A stretch of 64,000 nucleotides of DNA from Calothrix brevissima NIES-22 (GCF_002367995.1 NZ_AP018207.1:4587083-4651082), one strand, 5' to 3'. Shown: positions 7,579 through 15,557, numbered from the stretch's first letter. Made by a program: numbers and translations. Notes: generated by a model from the sequence alone, not told the origin.

Positions 7579-8577
7579 TTAAGAGAGATTGGCTAATCTA
7601 AATAAAGTGCGGATAGTAATACCTGTCTTGTTAAAAGACTGCCATTTGTAGGCGCATTCGCCTGGTTTGTACTTAGGAGAAAGTTGGCTCCAGGTGTCCC
7701 ATGCCTTAAATAAAATGGGACTAACGCTATGAAGTGCCATCCCAACTTGAATCCACGAATGGTAATCATCTGCAAATCGAGGGTGGATGACTTCGAGTAG
7801 CACAAGTGCGGTTTGAATATTGGTTTCTATTGAGGGAATTAAATGAGCGTACCTGTCTACCCCATATCTGCGGTTATATTTTTCTTTGGTTAGGTTAAAC
7901 TTTCTTGTTTTCTCCTGGTTGGCAAGCATTTGGGCAATTACCCAATCGGGAGCTATTTCTATTTGGCGTTCAGATGGACTACAGCCGGGAAGCCATCTGT
8001 AATTTCTACCCTCTGGGTGAAAGGACGGGGGGAGGATTGAAGCTAGGTTTTTGCCTCGAAACTCCAGGTGTTCGTCCTTCCCAGTTTTGATTTTGCGAGA
8101 TTTGACATCGCAAGCTTTTGAATTTGGGATGAGGTATAAGCGTTGGCTGCGATATTTCCTCCCAGAGGTAAATGCAATTGTGGGAGGAAGATATTTTTGA
8201 GCGCGATCGCATAACGACTCCATAGGAGTTTCGCGTGTTTCGGTGGGTGTTAGGTGGTTGAGTTCTTCTGGTTCAGAATGTTCGTTAATCTGAATAATTT
8301 GTCGCCAGGATGTTTCCCCGTCGCAGTCAATAGCCACTAAGTACCCTTGGGGATGATTGAAACCGCAAACCAAGGCTATACCAGTGGGTGTGATAAATCT
8401 GTTATTTGTCCAAACTTTTAGCCGACGGCGGACGAGTTCAGTTTGTAGTTCTTTGGGAGAGTAAGTATTTTTTTCCCATTCTTTCCCTAGAGGACGTTTA
8501 CCAAAGGTAGGGACGATTCGCCATTCTTCGGGTAGGTTGTCAAGCGAAGATACCAAATGACGGATTTGGGCGTGCAT
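7579..8577 (-). CDS. Bifunctional primase-polymerase (Prim-Pol, PriCT-2)
   Basis: The product has 332 residues. It starts with an archaeo-eukaryotic primase-type domain: LPEEWRIVPTFGKRPLGKEW (15-34), ALVCGF (68-73), then VAIDCDGE (81-88) carrying the catalytic Asp-x-Asp, and TSGRKYRSQRLYLIP near residue 140 as the nucleotide-contacting part. The last 75 residues (DDYHSWIQVGMALHSVSP to ITIRTLFRLANLS) form a PriCT-2 domain. Such proteins prime replication of plasmids and phages. It is the first gene of the PRTRC operon, 2 bp before protein E, which couples the cassette to replication. The start codon lies in the 3' arm of a perfect inverted repeat (8571-8615). Confidence 0.85.
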   Translation of the reverse strand: MHAQIRHLVSSLDNLPEEWRIVPTFGKRPLGKEWEKNTYSPKELQTELVRRRLKVWTNNRFITPTGIALVCGFNHPQGYLVAIDCDGETSWRQIIQINEHSEPEELNHLTPTETRETPMESLCDRAQKYLPPTIAFTSGRKYRSQRLYLIPNSKACDVKSRKIKTGKDEHLEFRGKNLASILPPSFHPEGRNYRWLPGCSPSERQIEIAPDWVIAQMLANQEKTRKFNLTKEKYNRRYGVDRYAHLIPSIETNIQTALVLLEVIHPRFADDYHSWIQVGMALHSVSPILFKAWDTWSQLSPKYKPGECAYKWQSFNKTGITIRTLFRLANLS

Positions 8578-8615
8578 GAATTCATGTGGCTAATTACTTC
8601 GATAATTCATGCACG
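8571..8615 (-). promoter_or_regulatory. 12-bp inverted repeat holding the primase start codon
   Basis: CGTGCATGAATT at 8571-8582 and AATTCATGCACG at 8604-8615 form a perfect 12-bp inverted repeat with a 21-nt loop. On the minus strand the ATG of the primase gene (8577-8575) is inside the distal arm. It could hide the start codon in an RNA hairpin or act as a protein-binding operator. Confidence 0.55.
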
Positions 8616-8644
8616 AGTGCGTTAGTAACCGTAGTGGTTTGAGA

Positions 8645-8869
8645 TTATGACTGTCGTGCTAATTGATGGCCAGCTTCAAGTAGCTTAACAAGTGTATTTT
8701 GGTCGAACGCTTTGATACCAGATACAAATTGTTGCCACTGCTGCCATTTCTCTGTTGAATAGGTGTGGTTAGGGTCAAAGTTGCAAACTTGACAGAATTT
8801 ATAAAAATCAGCATTCCAGTGAAACGTACAAATACCTGTTATGAAATAGTTGATTTGTTGCTCGTCCAT
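8645..8869 (-). CDS. Hypothetical protein, 74 aa
   Basis: This small soluble protein has the aromatic and Cys containing segment FHWNADFYKFCQVCNFDPN, followed by a helix (EKWQQWQQFVSGIKAFDQ). I recognise no family. It sits 28 bp downstream of the 248-residue unknown and 67 bp upstream of the primase, in the same direction, so it may be co-transcribed with the unknown. Confidence 0.5.
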   Translation of the reverse strand: MDEQQINYFITGICTFHWNADFYKFCQVCNFDPNHTYSTEKWQQWQQFVSGIKAFDQNTLVKLLEAGHQLARQS

Positions 8870-8897
8870 GATTAATATTTCAGATGGCGATTATGTT

Positions 8898-9644
8898 TTA
8901 AGCTAACCTTTGGTTAAGTGCATTTTCAACTTGATAAGTCCCAAGAGTACAGTTTGCATTGCAAGGAAAGGTAGGAAATTCAAGATAGTTATTCATAGTT
9001 TTTGTTACCTTGCACAGTACCATTATCCCCTCCCTACCCTTCTTTTTTTGATTGTGATAGTAGCTGATAACCTCAAACTCATTATTGCCAGCCTCAAATC
9101 TACTTCCTTTATATTGAGAGATAGCCTTGTTCCAATCTGGTTGCCAGAGCATGAATGTATCTATTGCCATTGCTCTTACAGTTGGGTTATCTAATTTAAT
9201 TAATATATCTGGTAAGTAATGACATTGTTTGGCAATTACTTCTCGTGCGTAATTTATCAGCCAATACTCTGCTTCTCTTAAAAGAGCTTTTGATTCAAGA
9301 TTTTGGCACACTTCATCGTAAACCTTAGACATTAAATATGCCCTTTGTTCAAAAACCATCCCATTAGTTCGCAGTTTTAAGTCGGATGGATAATTAATTA
9401 TCAAATCAGCTAGTTCATCACTGATTTTGGGAAGAGGATATTTATTATATTGTTGGGTTTCAGGATGAGATATTTTGACCTGATATCCTAGATTAACAGC
9501 ATAATTTATAATAAAATCAATATTGTTAGACTCAACAAAATCTCCTATTTGAAAATTTGTTTCCATAAGTAAATATGATGGTGCGTGAATAATTTGAAAT
9601 CTTTTAGGGTTTGGATGTGAATCAGCTAATAGTTCGACGTACAT
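8898..9644 (-). CDS. Hypothetical protein, 248 aa
   Basis: I recognise no family. The protein appears to be one alpha/beta domain with a helical middle (AYLMSKVYDEVCQNLESKAL, EAEYWLINYAREVIAKQ) and a beta-rich C-terminus that includes SYYHNQKKKGREGIMVLCKV and two Cys near the end (FPCNANC). No signal peptide is seen. The start codon lies within an inverted repeat (9640-9689) similar in design to the one at the primase start. It probably belongs to the plasmid replication or maintenance set by position. Confidence 0.5.
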   Translation of the reverse strand: MYVELLADSHPNPKRFQIIHAPSYLLMETNFQIGDFVESNNIDFIINYAVNLGYQVKISHPETQQYNKYPLPKISDELADLIINYPSDLKLRTNGMVFEQRAYLMSKVYDEVCQNLESKALLREAEYWLINYAREVIAKQCHYLPDILIKLDNPTVRAMAIDTFMLWQPDWNKAISQYKGSRFEAGNNEFEVISYYHNQKKKGREGIMVLCKVTKTMNNYLEFPTFPCNANCTLGTYQVENALNQRLA

Positions 9645-9689
9645 CGCTTATTCTCAAAACTTTCATCAATCTTGTGCGTAAGCGATGTA
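9640..9689 (-). promoter_or_regulatory. Inverted repeat holding the start codon of the 248-aa gene
   Basis: TACATCGCTTA at 9640-9650 and TAAGCGATGTA at 9679-9689 are perfect inverted repeats (11 bp, extendable by two more with one mismatch) around a 28-nt loop. The ATG (9644-9642) lies in the distal arm, as at the primase gene. Confidence 0.5.
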
Positions 9690-9704
9690 TGTGGTTGAAT
9701 TACT

Positions 9705-9739
9705 AAAAAAATAATCCTACCCAAGCTGGATAGGATTAT
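9705..9739 (-). terminator. Intrinsic terminator after the helicase gene
   Basis: ATAATCCTACCC at 9711-9722 pairs with GGATAGGATTAT at 9728-9739 (12 bp with one mismatch, 5-nt loop). On the minus strand it is followed by TTTTTT. It lies 6 bp past the helicase stop codon. Confidence 0.78.
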
Positions 9740-9744
9740 CTTAA

Positions 9745-12465
9745 CTATTGATTAATAGTTCTTGTCTCTGTTGGATTGATTATTTCCTTTAGTAGAGATA
9801 GCCCAACTGATTTAAATAGTGCTTCGTTATCATCAGGGCAGCGTTGAATTGTTGTACAAGAAGAGCAGCCGTATTTACAAGGACAATTATCGACTAGAAA
9901 CTTTGCCTTAATCAAGGCAGTCTCTAAATACTTGATGAGGGTATCACACATACCTGTACCATGTTCACAAGTATCAAAGAAATAGCCAACTATCTTAGTA
10001 TTAGACGGCACTTCTACTAACATGAAATCTATATCTCGACTGTTTGCTCCATGTTCGACAAGTGGTAAACTGAGTATTAGGTGATGAGCGAGAGTATGAA
10101 CGCAAATTTGGGTTTCATTGCTTTCAAATAGTTGTTTCTCCTCATTGGTAATATATTTCTGTTTATTAAGTATTTCTTTTCTGTGATTTTTGACCAAAAC
10201 TGAAAAATATTTTCGTGCATCAGCGTTAATTTCAACCCTGACGCAGAATGTATTGTAGTTAAGAGCAAGTGATTCTTCGTATTTATTTTCCTCCAATAGT
10301 TCGACAAATTCTCGTTCAATCAGTTGGGTTTTACAAGCAGGGCAAGTTTGTAAATGCCCAGGTAAATTTAAATTGAAATTGCGACATCTGTTATTAGTGC
10401 AAGTCCATTTTTGTTCCAGCCTGTACAAGTTGTAGCCATAAATTTTTTCTTTGATTTTGGCTGAAACAGGTGTAAATCTAGCAGCCCCTTGGGAAAGATT
10501 GATAATTTTGGCTTCCCCGACAATTTTAATTTCCTCGAAATTTAGGCTTCCTTCAGGACGACTAAATAAATTGGCTGCTTCAATTGGCTTGAGAATTGCT
10601 TTCCCTTCGGTTAAATTTAGCTCTTGTGATTTATACTGTACGGGGTTGCCGTCGAAATCTTGAGCAAGATATATTGCACCAGGGTAAACTTCTCTTAGTG
10701 CAGAAGATGCCGAACTTTCCTCAAACTCTTCTGCGCTATCTTGATTGATATAACTGATGTTTTGGTCAGTGTTGCCTCTAACTTTAATTTTTGAGTGGAC
10801 ATAACCGAGGTTTCGATTAGTTGTCAGTCTTTGATTGTAGCTGAATATTAGTTGATTATCACCTATTAACTGTCGGGCGATCGCATTGCTAGAACTACCA
10901 AAATGACGGGCAATTTGGGCTAGTGTTGGCTTACTTTCTTTGCAGCAAGCGAGAATATGCTGTTCTAAGATGATTTCATAATTGTGATTAAAGTTGATAA
11001 CTTCTGGAGGATCGGATAAAAGGCGTTCTGGATGTTTTGAGTAGTAAGAGTCCATGATTGACCGCTTCGATGGGATAAATACCAATAATCCCGCTTCCTT
11101 CCTACCTGCACGTCCTGCCCTTTGGCGAAAAGCGAGAATTGAGCCTGGATAGCTGTGTATAATAGTTGCATCAATGCAGCCGATATCTAACCCAGCTTCC
11201 AAAGCTGAGGTCGATACTATAAATTTGACCTTTCCCGACTGTATATCTGCAATAATTTTGTTTCGCTGGTTTGGCTTCATACTTCCATAAAATGCAGAAA
11301 TGCTTTCTCCAAGGTGAGGTAATTGTATATCAGCTAATGTTTTACGGATGGTATTAGTTAAAACTTTAACCATTTCTCTACTATCGCAAAAGCAAATTCC
11401 AACTATTCCCTTACTCACAAGTAAGGCTGCTACCTGGGCGGTTTGATAGAGAGTATTATTTTGAGGTCTGAGGCTAAAGAAAGTAATTTCTGAACGTTTT
11501 GCACCACTTTGGTCAATGATAATGAGATTGTCTTTTTCTACTCGGTTGGATATCTTTTGGGCAATTTCACTGCTGTTACTGATTGTTGCAGAAGCAAATA
11601 TGTACCTCAGTGTAGAAATATCGTTACCAGCAGATTCCATCATCAGTTGAGTGCGACGATTAATTAGTGCAAAATGAGCGCCAAATATACCTTGATAGAA
11701 ATGCATCTCATCGCAGACAATAATTGATATTTTTCTGACTGTTTCGAGAAAACCCCAGTTTGAATTGTACTGAAAACTATTTAGTTCGTGGTTCCATACA
11801 TCGGGTGTTACGCATAGAATTGATGGTTTATTACTATAAAGTAATTTACGCTCTTGAGGTGGAATATCTCCGTTAATATTCAGGACTTGTGGACGGATTT
11901 CTTTGTCCAAGTGACTGACAAACAAGTTGATTTTCTCTACCTGATCGAATGCAAGTGCCTTGAGATTGAAAAACACTAAGGCTGATTTACCTTTCAGGCA
12001 CTCGTGTATAACTGGAATCAGGAAAGAGATACTTTTACCGCTGCTAGTAGGAGTCTGGAGAATGATATCTTTTCCTTGCTTATAGGCTTCCCAAGCTTCG
12101 ACTTGATGAGAATATAATTGAGTGATTCCTGATTGAATTAGGGCATTTTTAACAGCAAAGTGGATATCATCTGGTATGTGATAGAGTTTAGCTTCTTGAT
12201 TGGGGATGATATCACAATTTTTTAGTTTTCCTGCTCCATCTAATATAGCTGCTATCTCTTGATATAAAATACTCTTACTAGATGGTGCTGCGTTAAGAGG
12301 TAATAAATTGCCATTGTTTACTTCTTGCTGCCAATTAAAAATTATCTGATTGACATTGCCTTTTTTGAAGTAGAGGTTTTCATCAATTATGGCAGCAATG
12401 TGAATAATACCATGTTCTTTGGAATAGATTTGTTTATTCGGTTGTAACCATTCCCAATTGCTCAT
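9745..12465 (-). CDS. YprA/MrfA-like DEAD-box helicase with DUF1998-type C-terminus
   Basis: This is a superfamily 2 helicase of 906 residues. Walker A TPTSSGKS is at 138-145, the DEAH-type box reads IIVCDEMHFYQG near residue 250, and the C-terminal helicase half contains STSALEAGLDIGCIDATI and RQRAGRAGRK near residues 420-450. A zinc-finger-like CTNNRCRNFNLN with CPAC lies near 680-710. The last 100 residues hold the four-Cys cluster CPCKYGCSSCTTIQRC typical of DUF1998/MrfA helicases. MrfA unwinds DNA in excision of mitomycin adducts; DrmA-type relatives act in DISARM defence. No DISARM partners (methyltransferase DrmMII, DrmB, PLD protein DrmC) are next to it, so a repair or plasmid-maintenance role is more likely. 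It has its own hairpin before the start and a terminator behind it. Confidence 0.85.
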   Translation of the reverse strand: MSNWEWLQPNKQIYSKEHGIIHIAAIIDENLYFKKGNVNQIIFNWQQEVNNGNLLPLNAAPSSKSILYQEIAAILDGAGKLKNCDIIPNQEAKLYHIPDDIHFAVKNALIQSGITQLYSHQVEAWEAYKQGKDIILQTPTSSGKSISFLIPVIHECLKGKSALVFFNLKALAFDQVEKINLFVSHLDKEIRPQVLNINGDIPPQERKLLYSNKPSILCVTPDVWNHELNSFQYNSNWGFLETVRKISIIVCDEMHFYQGIFGAHFALINRRTQLMMESAGNDISTLRYIFASATISNSSEIAQKISNRVEKDNLIIIDQSGAKRSEITFFSLRPQNNTLYQTAQVAALLVSKGIVGICFCDSREMVKVLTNTIRKTLADIQLPHLGESISAFYGSMKPNQRNKIIADIQSGKVKFIVSTSALEAGLDIGCIDATIIHSYPGSILAFRQRAGRAGRKEAGLLVFIPSKRSIMDSYYSKHPERLLSDPPEVINFNHNYEIILEQHILACCKESKPTLAQIARHFGSSSNAIARQLIGDNQLIFSYNQRLTTNRNLGYVHSKIKVRGNTDQNISYINQDSAEEFEESSASSALREVYPGAIYLAQDFDGNPVQYKSQELNLTEGKAILKPIEAANLFSRPEGSLNFEEIKIVGEAKIINLSQGAARFTPVSAKIKEKIYGYNLYRLEQKWTCTNNRCRNFNLNLPGHLQTCPACKTQLIEREFVELLEENKYEESLALNYNTFCVRVEINADARKYFSVLVKNHRKEILNKQKYITNEEKQLFESNETQICVHTLAHHLILSLPLVEHGANSRDIDFMLVEVPSNTKIVGYFFDTCEHGTGMCDTLIKYLETALIKAKFLVDNCPCKYGCSSCTTIQRCPDDNEALFKSVGLSLLKEIINPTETRTINQ

Positions 12466-12473
12466 AAAAATTA

Positions 12474-12497
12474 CCTGCTTGCTATTTAGCAGGCAGG
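12474..12497 (-). promoter_or_regulatory. Hairpin with T-run immediately before the helicase start
   Basis: CCTGCTTGCT and AGCAGGCAGG (10 bp with one G-U pair, 4-nt loop) are followed on the minus strand by TAATTTTT and then the ATG at 12465. The form is that of an intrinsic terminator, placed in a 5' leader, so attenuation of the helicase gene is possible. Confidence 0.5.
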
Positions 12498-12764
12498 CGT
12501 TAGTAAAAGTGGTGGTATTTACTGTTATGATTTATCTAACAATTATGACAACTAACTTGAGTGCATCTAGATAAATTTACTCTCATATTTTACTCAAATG
12601 TATTTTTAATATTCAGGAATAATCTCTATTTGAGTAAATATTTTTAAGTAAAATATTCATGTAATCCTAACTAAGAAGCAAGTTCGAGATTTCTTTTATT
12701 CAAATGGCGATCGCTGACCACTGCACAAATAAATTACAACACAGCAGTCAGCGATTACAGCTAC
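12498..12764. other. AT-rich boundary between backbone and metal island
   Basis: No gene is supported here. The stretch is AT rich with TTTATT/AAATAT runs (12580-12660) and one HIP1 octamer near 12705. It separates the backbone from the metal-resistance genes and presumably contains the helicase promoter. Confidence 0.5.
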
Positions 12765-13118
12765 TTACGCCATAGCTTTCGCCATTTGACGACAAGAATC
12801 CGCACAGCGACGGCAAGATTCGGCACAGCGTTTACAGTGGTCGCTATCATGTTTCTCGCACTCAGCCGCACAGCGATCGCAAGCTGACGCACAGACATCG
12901 CACATCTGAGCATGGAGAGCTGAATTGCGAGACATGAAACGGGCGCACAAAGCACAAGTATCAGCACAGTCGCGGCACAACTTAATACATTGAGCCATCA
13001 TCTGTACCATGTTGCTACTTAAACAGGCATCGGCACAGTTTTCACAGTCACGTAAGCAATCAAAGCAAGCCTCTATACAAGTTTCAAGCAAGGATTGGTG
13101 AGATTGGGCTGTCGTCAT
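12765..13118 (-). CDS. csp: Csp-type four-helix copper storage protein
   Basis: The product has 117 residues with 21 cysteines arranged in CxxxC and CxxC helical repeats (LETCIEACFDCLRDCENC, CDVCASACDRCAAEC, CKRCAESCRRCADSC). This is the signature of the copper storage proteins (Csp, former DUF326 family), four-helix bundles that bind many Cu(I) ions inside a core of Cys thiolates. There is no signal peptide, so it is the cytosolic (Csp3-like) type. The ATG follows a strong ribosome binding site (GGAGGTAAATT). Two TTTCAT-type direct repeats lie in the upstream region, though oriented for the divergent direction. A broken second copy is at 30380-30455. Confidence 0.9.
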   Translation of the reverse strand: MTTAQSHQSLLETCIEACFDCLRDCENCADACLSSNMVQMMAQCIKLCRDCADTCALCARFMSRNSALHAQMCDVCASACDRCAAECEKHDSDHCKRCAESCRRCADSCRQMAKAMA

Positions 13119-13256
13119 AATTTACCTCCGATTTAAAGTCATCAATTTCACATGAAGCAGTATTTATGCCTCCGCGCCCTTACATTAAAAAATTACCAAT
13201 ATGCTTACGTCTACCTAATGGCAGGAAGAAGATTTATTACTAATTATATAGACCAA

Positions 13257-13330
13257 TTTCATGCTGATTTCATTTGAGTATGTATAACTAATTTTTTATT
13301 GAAATTGCAAAGATTTCATACTAATTTCAT
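13257..13330 (+). promoter_or_regulatory. Two TTTCAT-N5-TTTCAT direct repeats
   Basis: TTTCAT occurs at 13257 and 13268, and again at 13314 and 13325, each pair 11 bp apart start to start. TGTATA and TGAAAA stand 13 bp after the second half, where other copies have TGTCAA. The pairs face the gor fragment and lysozyme gene and lie in the csp divergent region. Confidence 0.65.
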
Positions 13331-13393
13331 CGCTTTATGAAAAGGTAAAAATATAGGGAAATATAGCGTAATTAAAAAATGAGTTGATCATTT

Positions 13394-13507
13394 ATGAGCT
13401 TTGATTATGACCTCTTTGTAATTGGCGCAGGCCCTGGAGGTCTTGCTGCCGCTAGACAATCTGCTGCTCATGGTGCTCGTGTGTTAATTTCCGATTGTTA
13501 TGTATAA
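13394..13507 (+). pseudogene. gor: N-terminal fragment of glutathione reductase-like flavoenzyme
   Basis: An open frame of 37 codons starts [20 protein letters not shown] and ends in TAA. It is the FAD-binding first beta-alpha-beta unit (GxGxxG) of glutathione reductase or a related disulfide reductase. The rest of the enzyme (about 410 residues, including the redox-active CxxxxC) is absent: the next gene begins 1 bp after the stop. The start resembles the cyanobacterial Gor start. It sits behind two TTTCAT repeats, so an intact reductase was probably once part of the metal or stress regulon. Confidence 0.75.
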
Positions 13508-14281
13508 ATGCTCGATTATTTCTTAATTCAATTTGCTCTGATGTCACAAAACAGGAAATTTTTGCTAGTAGTATTTCAACGACTTATTGAGATAATTGCT
13601 AATAAAATACACTTAAATTTAGCTAAAATCAACTTGCTCAAAAAAAGGAAGTTGAAGTGGCGATCGCTAATTATTGTAATATTATTTTTAGTTTCGTTAA
13701 TTGTGCTTTGGCAAGGATTTAGCACTCGCAAAACCTCTACCATTCCTGAATACACTCCACCTTTAGTAATGAAAGAAGGCGATCCTTACATTCGCGCACT
13801 CATGCGTACTATTACTGCCAGTGAAGCTCTAGATTCTAACCCCTATACTTTACTCTATGGTGGTAGGCATTTTTCCAATTTCAGTCGTCATCCCAATCAA
13901 TGCATAACAATTGTTTCTGTCCCTCATAAAAGCGAGTGCAGTACAGCAGCAGGTCGCTATCAAATTCTGACAACTACCTGGCAGGAAAAATTAAAAAAAT
14001 ACCATCATAAATTCTTTAATTTATCAAGTGTAAACCCCAAGAGTTTTGAACCAGAAATTCAAGATCAAGTGGTATACGCGTGGCTCACCGAGCGCCACGT
14101 TTGGGGAGTTGATATTGCAGTTCGGCTGAGACAAGGGAAACTAAATCAGGTTTTACAATTGTTATCTGGTACTTGGACAAGTTTGGGATATGGTACAGAA
14201 AATAATCAAGCTACGCCTTTGCTATCACAGGTTTATCAGCGAGTGCTAACAGAGGAATTAACAGCAATAAAAACAAGATAA
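13508..14281 (+). CDS. Membrane-anchored GH104 (lambda-lysozyme-like) transglycosylase
   Basis: The product has 257 residues, with one membrane helix at about 52-70 and the rest outside. The exported part resembles phage lambda endolysin R: RTITASEA with the catalytic-type Glu106, PYTLLYGGRHFSNFSRHPN (112-130), and STAAGRYQILTTTWQE (145-160) matching the lambda AGRYQLL segment. Such enzymes cut peptidoglycan glycan strands as lytic transglycosylases. An ATG at 13541 is an alternative start. The gene follows the gor fragment directly and is convergent with the deacetylase gene, another cell-wall enzyme. It has no adjacent phage genes, so a role in wall remodelling or conjugation is possible. 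Confidence 0.78.
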   Translation: MLDYFLIQFALMSQNRKFLLVVFQRLIEIIANKIHLNLAKINLLKKRKLKWRSLIIVILFLVSLIVLWQGFSTRKTSTIPEYTPPLVMKEGDPYIRALMRTITASEALDSNPYTLLYGGRHFSNFSRHPNQCITIVSVPHKSECSTAAGRYQILTTTWQEKLKKYHHKFFNLSSVNPKSFEPEIQDQVVYAWLTERHVWGVDIAVRLRQGKLNQVLQLLSGTWTSLGYGTENNQATPLLSQVYQRVLTEELTAIKTR

Positions 14282-14332
14282 TTCTGAGAAATAGAAATAG
14301 ATAAATTTCAGTAGAAAAGTAACAACTTAAAT

Positions 14333-15232
14333 CTATGCACCTTTCTGCTCTTGATGAAACTGTGCTGTTGTTAAAGGTGATTTTTTTGCCTGCATTTCTA
14401 ACAATTCTGGGATGGTTACAAACTTATAACCATGCTGTTTAAGTGAAGCAATAATTTGCGGTAAAGCTTTAACTGTGTGTGAGCGATCGCCACCACCATC
14501 ATGCATCAGTACTATGCCACCAGGTTTCGCGTACTTTAGTACATTGTTGACGAGTCTGGATACTGGAGGACGACGATAGTCTATCGAGTCATCTGACCAC
14601 ATGAGAACAGCATAATTATTCTTTTTAGCGTAATCAGCTACACCATTGTTGAGGATGCCATAAGGCGGACGAAACAGAGAAGTTTTTACCCCCATAGTTT
14701 GATAAATAGCTGTTGCAGTGGACTCAATTTCACGCGCAGCAACAGACAGGTTCATCTTTCGATACCAGTGATGCCACGTATGATTACCAATTGCGTGGCC
14801 CTCGGCTACCTCTAGCTTGGCAATCTGAGGGAAATAATGCACCATTTCCCCCACACAGAAGAACGTTGCCTTAATATTTTGTTGCTTCAGGATTTGTAGC
14901 ACCTGTTGTGTGTATTTAGGTGCGGGGCCATCATCAAAAGTCAGCGCGATGACTTTATCTGGTTTACTCAGTTGTGCCTGTTGAATAATTTTTCCCTGAA
15001 ACTCATTAGGAACTCTAAAGATGTGGATGTTTACTTGTGCGATATCAGCTTTATTGGATGCCGAACTATGCTGATTGCTCACCGCGTTGGCACTGAATTG
15101 TTTTAGTTTTTTGTCTAATGTCTGATATTCTGAGCGTTCTGAAAACCAAAATCTTCCGAAACCAAAATTGCATAGGACTGCGATTAGCGGGATGAATGCT
15201 ATTCCCCCAATCAATAATTTCAGCTTTATCAT
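14333..15232 (-). CDS. Polysaccharide deacetylase (NodB domain)
   Basis: The product has 299 residues, with an N-terminal membrane anchor (residues 5-22), a linker, and a NodB homology domain at about 95-285. Visible motifs are LTFDDGP (Asp100, Asp101), metal-binding GNHTWHH (His151, His155), FRPPYG (187-192) and LMHDGGG near residue 244. Enzymes of this family remove acetyl groups from chitin-like or peptidoglycan sugars; all catalytic and metal residues are present. It is convergent with the lytic transglycosylase gene. A wall-modifying pair is a reasonable reading. Confidence 0.88.
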   Translation of the reverse strand: MIKLKLLIGGIAFIPLIAVLCNFGFGRFWFSERSEYQTLDKKLKQFSANAVSNQHSSASNKADIAQVNIHIFRVPNEFQGKIIQQAQLSKPDKVIALTFDDGPAPKYTQQVLQILKQQNIKATFFCVGEMVHYFPQIAKLEVAEGHAIGNHTWHHWYRKMNLSVAAREIESTATAIYQTMGVKTSLFRPPYGILNNGVADYAKKNNYAVLMWSDDSIDYRRPPVSRLVNNVLKYAKPGGIVLMHDGGGDRSHTVKALPQIIASLKQHGYKFVTIPELLEMQAKKSPLTTAQFHQEQKGA

Positions 15233-15439
15233 ATTAGATTTCCTTATAATTACTACAAAGACAAATTATTTTAACGTTACTTCCATAACATAATTATTTG
15301 TCCTATTTTGAACTCTAGAGCTAGCTAGGTAAACCAAAGTAGGGTGTCACAAAAGAATTAGAACTGGAGTTTATGTGATAATTCATACCAGTATTCTAAT
15401 TTTTTGTATTTAGTCTTTGCTAAGAGCAGCAATCTTTAA

Positions 15440-15469
15440 TTTCATCCTAATTTCATCTTCGGCTGTCAA
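15440..15469 (+). promoter_or_regulatory. TTTCAT direct repeat with TGTCAA, upstream of copM
   Basis: TTTCAT at 15440 and 15451 (11 bp apart), then TGTCAA at 15464, exactly the spacing seen before the response-regulator gene. It lies about 150 bp before the CopM-like gene. Confidence 0.7.
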
Positions 15470-15557
15470 ACTATGTAGTAAGTACAACAGTTGCATTGTA
15501 AGCAACTAGTATCTAGATGATTTTATTACCCGATTAAAGAATAAAACACTTAAAGGG

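Noticed and set aside
9745-12465. DISARM defence locus (DrmA helicase)
   Set aside because: No DrmB, DrmC or DISARM methyltransferase gene lies next to it; the methyltransferase at 1641-2696 is in a separate operon 7 kb away.
1-12500. Plasmid origin, RepA or ParA/ParB genes
   Set aside because: None of the backbone proteins shows a replication-initiator winged helix, a ParA Walker motif or a ParB domain. The Prim-Pol is the only replication protein seen, and no iteron-like repeats were noticed.
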